Source of the DNA: UBA4416 sp044238845 | GTDB taxonomy: Bacteria > Bacteroidota > Bacteroidia > B-17B0 > Aurantibacillaceae | NCBI GenBank assembly: GCA_044238845.1 | Contig: JBIICN010000006.1 | Span: 51,400 to 115,399 of the forward strand | Direction: 5' to 3' | DNA: 64,000 bases | Shown: piece after piece, positions 26,004-34,745 of the stretch | Numbering within the stretch: position 1 is the stretch's first letter | Layout of the letters: each line of letters begins with the position of its first letter | Program-made: the position numbers and the translations under genes | The notes under the pieces: model-generated | Databases searched by the model: none | The model's input: the letters and a program-made list of their open reading frames with translations, nothing else | Told to the model about the DNA's origin: nothing

Positions 26004-27722
26004 CTAAGAATTTAGTTTCAACCAATTCGCAAAATTTTGCGTTTCCAATTCTTTAAGTTTTAACTTTAACGAATCGAAATAAGTAACTGATTTTAAGCTT
26101 TTTATTAAACTTACTTTCTTTAATTGTTGATTTGAAGAAACAGTTAGCTCAATCTCTGAATCTTTAAAATAATTCATCCAATCGTTAAAATCATTTTTTA
26201 AAGTATAACCATTTACAGCAATAATTTCATCGCCAATACTTAAACCTGCTTTCCAACTTGGAGAATAAGGGGCTATTAATGATACTTTTCTGTTCAATCC
26301 GAAATCCAACGTTTTAAATCCATAATTTGATTCGCTTAAAACTGTACTTGGAGTTTTGATAAAATCAATTTCCAAATAATTAAAACACTCCATTAAAGGC
26401 GCATCAAAGTCTTCAGTACCATAAACGTATTGATTAAAAAAGTCTTTTAAAGATACGCCTGACATTTTTTCGCAAGTAACAATGATATCCTGTTCAGAAT
26501 AACCTTTGTGTTTTTTTCCAAACTCATTATACAATTCTTTGCATACATCACTTAAGCCTTTTTGATTGTTCGTATATTTCATGATTTGAACATCCAACAT
26601 CAAAGCAATTAAGTTTCCTTCATCGTAAATAGAGGTTTTACGATAAGGTGCTCCCGGAACATAGCCATCTAACCATGTATCCCAACTCGAATGAGCGACT
26701 GATAAATTAAATCGCCCGTAATTATGAAAATGTTTCGTTAAGCGTTCTTCTAATGTATCAAAATACTCTTGGGTATTAAAAACGCCACTCGTTAATAACA
26801 ATAAATCGCCATAATAAGTGGTAAAGCCTTCGTAAACATAACCAGTGCGTGCATAGTTTTCTTTCGTGAAATCATAAGGCAACATCTCCACAGGACGAAT
26901 GTATTTGATATTCCAAGTATGAAACAATTCGTGACAAGAAACGCCTAAAATATCTTCGTAGGTTTTTCCTTTATTGACATTATAACCTGGTCCAATAGCT
27001 ATAACGGTTGATTTTTGATGCTCAACCCCATGATAAAACTTAAAAGGCACTATTTGAAATAAGAAATGATATTCAGATACAGGAAATCCACCCCAAAAGT
27101 TTAACGATGTTTGAGTGAATTTTGTAAAGTCTGTTTTGATTTTCTCAAAATCAGGCTTACACTCACCCACAAAATGCAACCAAAACTTAATACCATTGAC
27201 TGTGTAAAAATCGGATTGCAAATTAGCACTTGCCATTATAGGGCTATCAGCCAACTCATCAAAAGAAACAGCGGATAAAGTTTTCCCTAAAGTTTTTAAA
27301 GACGTCGCAATTTTATAGGTATCTGGGATTACTAATTCAACTGTATGTTCTTCGTTTACTCTATTTGGAACATACATGCACAAATGCACAGGGTTTACAT
27401 ATAACTGCGTTTCATCTGCATAACAATTGCCAGCATTAATTTCAGTGGTATGATAACTATAAGTGACTTTCACCTTTTTAGCGCCATTGGTTTCTACAAC
27501 CCATAAATCTTTAGTGGACTTTACATAAGATAATGGTTTATCATTCTCGTCAAAAGCATCTACTCGTTTTACGTTTTTAGCAAAATTACCCAATTCGTAT
27601 CGTCCAGGGCGCCAAGCTGGTAATTGTAATTCCAAAGTTGGAGTATTGATAGTGTCAATCGTTAAATCAACATATATATAATGAGAACTAGGATTTTTTA
27701 GGTATAATTTATAGTGAATCAT
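26004..27722 (-). CDS. M61-family metallopeptidase with PDZ domain
   Basis: 572 residues. The N-terminal beta domain (1-170) is followed by the thermolysin-like catalytic domain with His264-Glu265-x-x-His268 (HELFHTWN) and the third zinc ligand Glu298 in EGFTTYY, then a C-terminal PDZ domain (about 455-535, LIAPYSPSWKAGLSIGDEIIAVNG). M61 enzymes are glycyl aminopeptidases. No signal peptide is visible, so it is probably cytoplasmic. It is transcribed divergently from the TPR gene at 27776. Confidence 0.9.
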   Translation of the reverse strand: MIHYKLYLKNPSSHYIYVDLTIDTINTPTLELQLPAWRPGRYELGNFAKNVKRVDAFDENDKPLSYVKSTKDLWVVETNGAKKVKVTYSYHTTEINAGNCYADETQLYVNPVHLCMYVPNRVNEEHTVELVIPDTYKIATSLKTLGKTLSAVSFDELADSPIMASANLQSDFYTVNGIKFWLHFVGECKPDFEKIKTDFTKFTQTSLNFWGGFPVSEYHFLFQIVPFKFYHGVEHQKSTVIAIGPGYNVNKGKTYEDILGVSCHELFHTWNIKYIRPVEMLPYDFTKENYARTGYVYEGFTTYYGDLLLLTSGVFNTQEYFDTLEERLTKHFHNYGRFNLSVAHSSWDTWLDGYVPGAPYRKTSIYDEGNLIALMLDVQIMKYTNNQKGLSDVCKELYNEFGKKHKGYSEQDIIVTCEKMSGVSLKDFFNQYVYGTEDFDAPLMECFNYLEIDFIKTPSTVLSESNYGFKTLDFGLNRKVSLIAPYSPSWKAGLSIGDEIIAVNGYTLKNDFNDWMNYFKDSEIELTVSSNQQLKKVSLIKSLKSVTYFDSLKLKLKELETQNFANWLKLNS

Positions 27723-27775
27723 AATCAGAATTTGGCTCTAAATTAAATAAAAACAAATTATATTTACAGTAAATA

Positions 27776-28864
27776 ATGAAGTTAGTTTTCATATCCATTT
27801 TACTAGGTTTTACATGCTTTTCGCAAGTAAACGATTCGTTATTATATCAAACTCAACATATTGAAAATGATACCGAAAGAGTCAATCAATTATATAAAAT
27901 TGGATTTGACAATAGAAATATTGATCCTGACATGAGTTATGAGTTTGCAAAAATTTGCGAACAAGAAGCTTTAAAAACAAATTCAGCCAAACATGTGGCA
28001 AAAGCATACAATTTATTGGGCGTACTATATTACAAAAAAGGTAATTTCACTAAAGCACTAAACTACCAAAAACAAGCTTTAGCATTAAATCAATCCATCC
28101 ATAACGAAACAGGAATTGCTATTAATCAAACCAATTTAGGAAACATTTATAGCGACATTAATTATTTACAATTAGCAGAAAAATCTTATTTACAAGCTCT
28201 TCAAGCTTATAATAAAACAGGTAACACGCTTCATGTTGTTCGTAGCTTGATTAATTTGGGAGTATTAAAATATAACCAAAAACAATACAATGCGGCTATT
28301 AAACAGTTTGAAGAAGCATTGACTTATGCTAATAATATTGGAGAAAATGAATTAGTGGCATCCTGCTACAATAATATTGGAACCATTTTTAGAGAACAAA
28401 ACAAATTAGACAGTGCTTTACTCTATTTGGAGGAAAGTTTAAAAATAAGACAGTTAATTGCTGATGAATTTGATCTAGCCGACAGCTACAACAATATTGC
28501 ATTGGTATATATTATGAAAAAAAACTTTAACGAGGCATCGAATTATATTTCTTTGGCTGATGATATTTGCACTAAATATGATTATACCGAAGCCTTGTTA
28601 GAGTTGTATCATACTCGTTCATTATTGTTTGAAGCACAACAAAACTTTGAACAAGCTAATGTTTGGCTAAAAAAACATTATGCTTTAAAAGATAGCATTC
28701 ACCATCTTGAAAAAACCTTAATAGAATTAGAATTTTCAAACAATCAAAAAGCTGTCAAGTCTGAAAAAACATTAACAAATCAGCTGCATAGTTTATGGCT
28801 ATTAATATCCTACGTCATTATATTTGTTAGTATTCCATTATTTTTAATTCGCTATAAAAGATGA
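27776..28864 (+). CDS. TPR protein with C-terminal membrane anchor
   Basis: 362 residues. The signal peptide MKLVFISILLGFTCFS is followed by about six tetratricopeptide repeats (for example AYNLLGVLYYKKGNFTKALN, SCYNNIGTIFREQNKLDSAL) and a single membrane helix near the end (LWLLISYVIIFVSIPLFLI). The layout is that of the periplasmic sensor part of Bacteroidota TPR histidine kinases or regulators, but the protein stops five residues after the helix, with no kinase or DNA-binding output. It overlaps the SUI1 gene by four bases (ATGA). Confidence 0.8.
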   Translation: MKLVFISILLGFTCFSQVNDSLLYQTQHIENDTERVNQLYKIGFDNRNIDPDMSYEFAKICEQEALKTNSAKHVAKAYNLLGVLYYKKGNFTKALNYQKQALALNQSIHNETGIAINQTNLGNIYSDINYLQLAEKSYLQALQAYNKTGNTLHVVRSLINLGVLKYNQKQYNAAIKQFEEALTYANNIGENELVASCYNNIGTIFREQNKLDSALLYLEESLKIRQLIADEFDLADSYNNIALVYIMKKNFNEASNYISLADDICTKYDYTEALLELYHTRSLLFEAQQNFEQANVWLKKHYALKDSIHHLEKTLIELEFSNNQKAVKSEKTLTNQLHSLWLLISYVIIFVSIPLFLIRYKR

Positions 28865-29202
28865 GCAAGAAAGAAAAGCCCAGAGTAAATGTAGTTTACT
28901 CTACCAACCCAAACTTTAGTTATCAAAACGAAGAAGATGATGTTCAAGAAACATTACCCCCTCAACAGCAAAATTTAAAATTGTTTTTAGATCGAATTGG
29001 TGGCGGAAAATTAGTAACTCGCATTAGTGGTTTTGTTGGAACTGAAGATGATTTAAACGATTTGGCTAAAACCTTAAAACAAAAATGTGGGGTTGGCGGT
29101 AACTCAAAAGATGGAAATATTTTGATTCAAGGTGACAACCGCGATAAACTTTTAGACCTATTAACTAAAGCGAACTATAAAGCCAAAAAAGCAGGGGGCT
29201 AA
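28861..29202 (+). CDS. yciH: SUI1/YciH-family translation factor
   Basis: 113 residues. An acidic, probably disordered N-terminus (1-38) is followed by the SUI1/eIF1 domain: FLDRIGGGKLVTRISGF, LAKTLKQKCGVGG and DGNILIQGDNRDKLLDLL. In eukaryotes eIF1 monitors start-codon choice; the bacterial YciH protein has a related, non-essential role in initiation fidelity. Translation is coupled to the TPR gene by an ATGA overlap. Confidence 0.9.
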   Translation: MSKKEKPRVNVVYSTNPNFSYQNEEDDVQETLPPQQQNLKLFLDRIGGGKLVTRISGFVGTEDDLNDLAKTLKQKCGVGGNSKDGNILIQGDNRDKLLDLLTKANYKAKKAGG

Positions 29203-29279
29203 AATTTGTTGTATTTTTTCACAAATTAAGAATTATACAGTAAAAATCCCGATATTAGAAACTCTAAAACTAAACCACT

Positions 29280-29804
29280 ATGAACGCATTTGTTGAAATT
29301 TTAAAAATCTTAATTCCAGCTGGAGCTGTTTTTGCAGCTGCTTATTTATTAGTTAAACGTTTTTTGGATAACGACCAAAAAAGACGTGAACACGAGTTAA
29401 AAAAAACAGCTCAAGGAACCATTACGCCATTAAAAATTCAAGCTTACGAACGTATTGTTATTTTCTTAGAACGTATTAACCCTAATAGCTTAGTGATTCG
29501 TGTTAATAAAAACGGCATGTCTTCGCGCCAATTGCATCAAGAATTAGTAGCTGCTGTAAAATCAGAATACGAACACAACTTATCACAACAAATTTATATC
29601 TCAGCAGGCGCTTGGGAATTAGTAAAAACATCTAAAGAAGAAATCATTCAATTAATAAATATTTCTTCGTCTAAGGTAGCTGCTGATGCTAATAGCTCTG
29701 AACTAGCCATGATGATTTTAAACATCTGTTCGAACCTTGGCAAAAAACTACCTAACGATGTAGCTATTGATTATATCAAAAAAGAAATTTCTCAAAATTT
29801 TTAA
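29280..29804 (+). CDS. Conserved membrane-anchored protein (DUF7935-like)
   Basis: 174 residues. One N-terminal membrane helix (ILIPAGAVFAAAYLLV) is followed by a charged linker and a helical cytoplasmic domain with AYERIVIFLERINPNSLVIRV and QIYISAGAWELVKTSKEE. I recognise this as a conserved Bacteroidota protein of unknown function, often given as DUF7935. It lies just upstream of the methylmalonyl-CoA mutase genes, but repeat copies separate them, so a shared role is not shown. Confidence 0.65.
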   Translation: MNAFVEILKILIPAGAVFAAAYLLVKRFLDNDQKRREHELKKTAQGTITPLKIQAYERIVIFLERINPNSLVIRVNKNGMSSRQLHQELVAAVKSEYEHNLSQQIYISAGAWELVKTSKEEIIQLINISSSKVAADANSSELAMMILNICSNLGKKLPNDVAIDYIKKEISQNF

Positions 29805-29815
29805 AAAATAATTCT

Positions 29816-29885
29816 GTCACATCGAGTGTAGTCGAGATGCTTATGATCATCTCATTGTCTAGTTCTCTACTTCGCTCGAAATGGC
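29816..29885. repeat. Convergent pair of hairpin repeat family 1
   Basis: Plus copy 29816-29839 (begins GTCACATC, ends GAGATG, stem CATC/GATG) and minus copy 29862-29885 (begins GCCATTTC, centre GAGCGAAGTAGA, ends GAAC). They face each other across 22 bases and fill the gap before mutA. A spurious upstream extension of mutA runs through them. Confidence 0.8.
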
Positions 29886-29899
29886 AAAAAAATAATAAA

Positions 29900-31159
29900 A
29901 TGCAAAAATTATTTACCGAATTCAATTCTACAACAGCTGCTCAGTGGAAAGAGCAATTAGTTAAAGATTTAAAAGGCATTGATTATAATACTCTAGTTTG
30001 GAAAACCAACTCAGGTATTGACGTCCAACCGTTTTACACAAAAGAAAATTTAAACACAAACCCAACTCCTGTTTTTACTAAAAACGATTGGGCAATTTGC
30101 GAGAATGTTTTTGTGACAGATGCAAAAGTAGCTAATGGTCAAGCATTAAATGCACTTCAAAATGGAGCTTCAGGCTTAGTCTTTCATATCACTCAAAAAA
30201 CAGATTTTGCCGTTTTACTAAAAGGAATTTTATTACAACATATTTATTCTTTGTTCATGGTAAAACCAGAATTTGAAAAAGACTTAACTGATTTTTTAAG
30301 CTCTATACCAACTGGAGATGCGTGCTTTGTAGAATGTGATATAACATTAGAAGGAAAAGTAGAATTACATAATTCCTCTGCTATTTGCATCAACACTAAT
30401 TTATATCAAGAAGCAGGTTCAAATACAATGAATGAATTAGCTTTTTCAATGGCTCATTTAAACGAGTATTTAAATATTGCTTCGTCATCTGTTAAAACCA
30501 TTCATTTAAATGTTTCTGTTGGTGGAGATTTCTTTATGGAAATAGCTAAGCTAAGAGCCTTAAGAAAATTGACGAACTTCTTGTTAAGTCAATATAACAT
30601 TAAAGCTACGGTTCACATTCACGCACAAACCACTTTAATAAACAAAAGTGTAGTAGATAGTTATAATAACATGTTACGTTCTACCACCGAAGCCATGAGT
30701 GCTTCTATTGGTGGAGCAAATAGTATTGTGGTATTACCTTTTGATGTAGAGTTTAATTCACAAAATGATTTTAGTTCTCGTATGGCGCGTAACCAACAAT
30801 TGATTTTAAAAGACGAAAGTTATTTAAACATTGTTGCGGATATGGCTGCTGGTTCATACTATATCGAAACTTTAACCGAAACACTTTGCGAAAAAGCTTG
30901 GGAACAATTTAAAGTGATTGAATCAAAAGGTGGTTTATTAGCTTCCTTAAAATCAAATTACATTCAAGACATCATTTCTAAAGATGCAGAAACATTGATT
31001 CAACAGTTTAAAGAAGGGAAATTAGTTTTAGTGGGCGTTAATAAATTCCAAAACAAAAACGAAGAAGTAAAATCTGTTACGAGAAAAAACGCTGTTCATT
31101 CATCAGGAATTAAAACTATTAATTTGAGTGAATCTTTAGAACAACAATTAGCCAATTAA
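29900..31159 (+). CDS. mutA: Methylmalonyl-CoA mutase small (beta) subunit
   Basis: 419 residues from the ATG at 29900 (MQKLFTEFNS); a frame open from 29837 only adds codons from the repeat pair. It is a TIM-barrel subunit related to MutB but without the C-terminal B12-binding domain and active-site residues; in the heterodimer it is structural. The typical start FNSTTAAQWKEQLVKDLKG and blocks such as ARNQQLILKDES are visible. It lies two bases from mutB. Confidence 0.9.
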   Translation: MQKLFTEFNSTTAAQWKEQLVKDLKGIDYNTLVWKTNSGIDVQPFYTKENLNTNPTPVFTKNDWAICENVFVTDAKVANGQALNALQNGASGLVFHITQKTDFAVLLKGILLQHIYSLFMVKPEFEKDLTDFLSSIPTGDACFVECDITLEGKVELHNSSAICINTNLYQEAGSNTMNELAFSMAHLNEYLNIASSSVKTIHLNVSVGGDFFMEIAKLRALRKLTNFLLSQYNIKATVHIHAQTTLINKSVVDSYNNMLRSTTEAMSASIGGANSIVVLPFDVEFNSQNDFSSRMARNQQLILKDESYLNIVADMAAGSYYIETLTETLCEKAWEQFKVIESKGGLLASLKSNYIQDIISKDAETLIQQFKEGKLVLVGVNKFQNKNEEVKSVTRKNAVHSSGIKTINLSESLEQQLAN

Positions 31160-31161
31160 TC

Positions 31162-33306
31162 ATGAGAAAAGATTTTTCAAACATATCGTATCAATCAGAT
31201 TTGTCATTTCGAGCGGAGTCGAGAAACACAAATCTGACGCAAGAGAAGTATACAACCGCTGAGCAAATCACCTTAAATACATCTTATACTTTAGCTGATA
31301 CCAAAGACTTTGAACACTTAAATTTTGGAGCAGGCACCCCGCCGTTTTTGCGTGGTCCCTACTCTAGCATGTATGTTCAAAATCCTTGGACTGTTCGTCA
31401 ATATGCAGGTTTTAGTACAGCCGAAGAAAGTAATGCCTTCTATCGTCGTAACTTAGCAGCTGGACAAAAAGGTTTATCTGTGGCATTTGATTTAGCTACT
31501 CACCGTGGTTATGATAGTGATCATGAACGTGTAGTTGGTGATGTTGGTAAAGCGGGTGTTGCGATTGATTCTATTTTGGATATGAAAGTATTATTCGATC
31601 AAATTCCACTCGACCAAATGAGTGTAAGTATGACGATGAATGGTGCGGTTTTACCAATTTTAGCTTTCTACATTGTAGCGGCCGAAGAACAAGGTGTTTC
31701 AATGGATAAACTTTCTGGTACCATTCAAAATGATATTTTAAAAGAGTTCATGGTGCGTAACACGTACATTTATCCACCAGAGCAATCCATGAAAATCATT
31801 GCGGATATTTTTGAATTCACGTCTCAAAAAATGCCAAAGTTTAATTCAATTTCTATTAGTGGTTATCACATGCAAGAAGCAGGTGCTACCGCAGATATTG
31901 AATTAGCTTACACTTTAGCGGATGGATTAGAATATATTAGAACTGGTATTAAAGCAGGATTAGATATTGATGCTTTTGCTCCTCGTTTATCCTTCTTCTG
32001 GGCTATTGGCATGAACCATTTTATGGAGATTGCTAAAATGCGTGCTGGCAGAATGCTTTGGGCAAAAATGGTGAAACAATTTAATCCGAAATCTGCAAAG
32101 TCAATGGCATTGCGTACACATTGCCAAACCAGCGGATGGAGTTTAACTGAGCAAGATCCTTTTAATAATGTGACTCGTACTTGTGTAGAAGCTTTAGCAG
32201 CAGCAATGGGACATACACAAAGTTTACATACTAACGCTTTAGATGAAGCCATTGCTTTACCAACCGATTTTAGTGCGCGTATTGCACGTAACACACAATT
32301 ATTTTTGCAAAACGAAACTAACGTTTGTAAAGTGGTTGATCCTTGGGCTGGTTCTTACTATGTTGAAACCTTAACGCATGAATTAGCGCACAAGGCTTGG
32401 GAATTAATTGAAGAGGTTGAGAAGTTAGGTGGTATGGCAAAAGCCATCGAAACAGGAATTCCTAAAATGCGTATTGAAGAAGCGGCTGCTCGTAAGCAAG
32501 CTCGTATTGATGGAGGTAAAGATATTATTGTTGGAGTTAACTTATACCAAACTAACGAAAAAACAAACATCGATATTTTAGATGTTGATAATGCCAAAGT
32601 TAGAACACAACAACTAGAGCGTTTAGCAAAATTAAAAACAGAACGTAATCCTAAAGAGGTAGAAGCCGCTTTATCTGCCTTAACAGAAGCAGCTAAAACT
32701 GGTAAAGGAAATTTATTAGAATTAGCAATTAAGGCAGCTCGTGTTCGTTGTAGTTTAGGAGAAATCTCTTACGCACTAGAACTTGTATTTGGAAGATATA
32801 AAGCGAACATCAGAAGTATTGCGGGTGTTTACAGTAAAGAAATTAGTATGGATAAAAACTTTTTGAAAGCAAAAGAATTAGCCGACAAATTTGCGGAAAT
32901 GGATGGTCGTCGCCCTCGAATTATGATTGCAAAAATGGGACAAGACGGACATGATAGAGGAGCGAAAGTAATTTCTACCAGTTTTGCTGATATGGGATTT
33001 GATGTGGATATTGGTCCTTTATTTCAAACACCTGCTGAAGCCGCTAAACAAGCTGTAGAAAACGATGTGCACGTGTTAGGTGTATCATCTTTAGCAGCTG
33101 GTCATAAAACCTTAATTCCCCAAGTAATTGAAGAGTTGAAGAAATATGGTAGAGAAGATATTATGGTGATTGCAGGTGGTGTAATCCCTCAGCAAGATTA
33201 TGACTTCTTATACAAGGCTGGTGTATCAGGCGTATTTGGTCCAGGAACAGTAATTAGTATTTCAGCCATTGATATTTTAGAAAAATTAATTGAGAAGAAT
33301 ACATAA
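31162..33306 (+). CDS. mutB: Methylmalonyl-CoA mutase large (alpha) subunit with repeat-derived insert
   Basis: 714 residues. It interconverts (R)-methylmalonyl-CoA and succinyl-CoA using adenosylcobalamin, linking propionate and odd-chain or branched substrates to the TCA cycle. The catalytic barrel (about 55-560) contains RGPYSSMY, FDLATHRGYDSDH and SGYHMQEAGA. The C-terminal B12 domain has DGHDRG with axial ligand His597, then GVSSLAAGH and VIAGGVIP. Residues 14-22 (LSFRAESRN) are encoded by a family 1 hairpin repeat at 31203-31226 inserted in the variable N-terminal extension. All catalytic regions are intact, so the insert is probably tolerated. Confidence 0.95.
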   Translation: MRKDFSNISYQSDLSFRAESRNTNLTQEKYTTAEQITLNTSYTLADTKDFEHLNFGAGTPPFLRGPYSSMYVQNPWTVRQYAGFSTAEESNAFYRRNLAAGQKGLSVAFDLATHRGYDSDHERVVGDVGKAGVAIDSILDMKVLFDQIPLDQMSVSMTMNGAVLPILAFYIVAAEEQGVSMDKLSGTIQNDILKEFMVRNTYIYPPEQSMKIIADIFEFTSQKMPKFNSISISGYHMQEAGATADIELAYTLADGLEYIRTGIKAGLDIDAFAPRLSFFWAIGMNHFMEIAKMRAGRMLWAKMVKQFNPKSAKSMALRTHCQTSGWSLTEQDPFNNVTRTCVEALAAAMGHTQSLHTNALDEAIALPTDFSARIARNTQLFLQNETNVCKVVDPWAGSYYVETLTHELAHKAWELIEEVEKLGGMAKAIETGIPKMRIEEAAARKQARIDGGKDIIVGVNLYQTNEKTNIDILDVDNAKVRTQQLERLAKLKTERNPKEVEAALSALTEAAKTGKGNLLELAIKAARVRCSLGEISYALELVFGRYKANIRSIAGVYSKEISMDKNFLKAKELADKFAEMDGRRPRIMIAKMGQDGHDRGAKVISTSFADMGFDVDIGPLFQTPAEAAKQAVENDVHVLGVSSLAAGHKTLIPQVIEELKKYGREDIMVIAGGVIPQQDYDFLYKAGVSGVFGPGTVISISAIDILEKLIEKNT
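31195..31237 (+). repeat. Hairpin repeat family 1, in-frame copy inside mutB
   Basis: The core 31203-31226 begins GTCATTTC and ends GAGAAA (stem TTTC/GAAA). It is framed by a perfect 10-base inverted repeat TCAGATTTGT (31195-31204) and ACAAATCTGA (31228-31237), so the whole 43 bases can fold. It adds no stop or frameshift. Confidence 0.9.
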
Positions 33307-33310
33307 GTAA

Positions 33311-33664
33311 ATGTCAAAAGGACTTTCCACTATATTATTGCTTTTAGCCTCCAATACGTTTATGACCATAGCTTGGTATGGGCATTTGAAATTTAAAAAC
33401 GTAGGAATGATTGCGGCTATTGTGATTAGTTGGGGAATTGCCTTATTAGAATATAGCTTAATGGTTCCTGCAAATAAGGTAGGCAGTAATATCAATGGCG
33501 GACCTTTTAATCTATTTCAATTAAAAATTATTCAAGAAGTAGTTTCTATTAGTGTATTTGTGATTTTTACTTTACTAGTTTTTAAAACAGAAACCTTACG
33601 ATGGAATCACATCATTGGTTTTTTATGTTTATTTGTAGCCGTTTATTTCTTTTTTAAAAAGTAA
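33311..33664 (+). CDS. DUF486 family membrane protein
   Basis: 117 residues, four predicted membrane segments. SNTFMTIAWYGHLKF near the start and VPANKVGSNINGGPFNLFQLKIIQEVVSISVF in the middle are typical of DUF486, a small family related to drug/metabolite (DMT) transporters. The substrate is unknown. It starts four bases after mutB and precedes holA by six bases, so it lies inside a unit. Confidence 0.85.
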   Translation: MSKGLSTILLLLASNTFMTIAWYGHLKFKNVGMIAAIVISWGIALLEYSLMVPANKVGSNINGGPFNLFQLKIIQEVVSISVFVIFTLLVFKTETLRWNHIIGFLCLFVAVYFFFKK

Positions 33665-33670
33665 CAGATT

Positions 33671-34738
33671 ATGAAGGAAGTAACACAAATACTCACCGAT
33701 TTAAAACGAAAAATCTTTAAACCCGTTTATTTTTTAAGCGGCGAAGAAGCGTATTATATTGACTTGATTAGCGACTACATTGAAAAAAATGTATTGGACG
33801 AAAGCGAACAAGAATTTAATCAAACGATTTTATATGGCAAAGATGTTGATTTAAATGCGATTATCTCGGCAGCGAAGCGCTTTCCAATGATGAGCGAATA
33901 TCAAGTTGTGATCGTCAAAGAAGCGCAAAACTTAAAAGAATTAGGCAAGGCTTCTGGTGGCGATGATGACGATGATGATATTCCAGCAAAAAAATCGGCA
34001 ACTACTTCTAATGCACTAGCAGGATACTTACAACAACCTCAACCTTCTACTATTTTAGTGTTTTGTTATAAATACAAAACATTAGATAAGAGAAGTGCAG
34101 TCTATAAATCATTACAAAAAAATCATGTCTTTTTAGAAACTAAGAAGATGTATGATAATCAAATTCCTGAATGGATTACATCTTTTGTTCAGGAACGTAA
34201 ATTTAAAATTGGTCCTAAAGCATCCTTTTTATTAGCTGAATTTTTAGGTAATGATTTATCAAAAATCAGTAATGAAGTAGAAAAACTATTTATTAATTTA
34301 AAAGAAGGCGATGAAGTAACTGCTGATGCTGTTCAGGATAATATTGGTATTAGTAAGGAGTTTAATGTATTTGAATTACAAGATGCTTTGGCAAAAAAAG
34401 ATATTTTAAAAGCTAATCGTATTATCAATTATTTTTCAAGTAACGAAAAAGAACATCCTGCAGTGATGACTTTAAGTACGCTGTACGGTTATTTCTCTAA
34501 AATATTATTATATCATTTTGCTCCAGATAAATCTAAGTTTGCAGTCGCACAAGCCTTAGGCGTTAATCCCTTTTTTGTGGATGGTTATGCCAAAGCGGCT
34601 CAAAATTATAATACAGGAAAGCTAAAAGCCATTTTTGCTTATTTAAAAGAATACGATTTAAAAACCAAAGGGGTTGATAATAGTGGCGTTAATAATGGAG
34701 AGTTAATGAAGGAATTAATTTTTAAAATTTTGCATTAA
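33671..34738 (+). CDS. holA: DNA polymerase III delta subunit
   Basis: 355 residues, normal length. HolA is the clamp-loader subunit that opens the sliding clamp. PVYFLSGEEAYYIDLISDYIE is the typical start, followed by the remnant AAA+ domain and a helical C-terminal collar (LSTLYGYFSKILLYHF). An insert near residue 97 (GGDDDDDDIPAKK) is an acidic, low-complexity loop. It is eight bases from the following peptidase gene. Confidence 0.9.
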   Translation: MKEVTQILTDLKRKIFKPVYFLSGEEAYYIDLISDYIEKNVLDESEQEFNQTILYGKDVDLNAIISAAKRFPMMSEYQVVIVKEAQNLKELGKASGGDDDDDDIPAKKSATTSNALAGYLQQPQPSTILVFCYKYKTLDKRSAVYKSLQKNHVFLETKKMYDNQIPEWITSFVQERKFKIGPKASFLLAEFLGNDLSKISNEVEKLFINLKEGDEVTADAVQDNIGISKEFNVFELQDALAKKDILKANRIINYFSSNEKEHPAVMTLSTLYGYFSKILLYHFAPDKSKFAVAQALGVNPFFVDGYAKAAQNYNTGKLKAIFAYLKEYDLKTKGVDNSGVNNGELMKELIFKILH

Positions 34739-34745
34739 ATTAATT

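Noticed and set aside
29837..29899. Longer start for mutA
   Set aside because: The extra 21 codons run through the inverted repeat pair; the family start is at 29900.
31908..32597. Minus-strand frames inside mutB
   Set aside because: These are antisense frames over the conserved catalytic barrel, with no own features.
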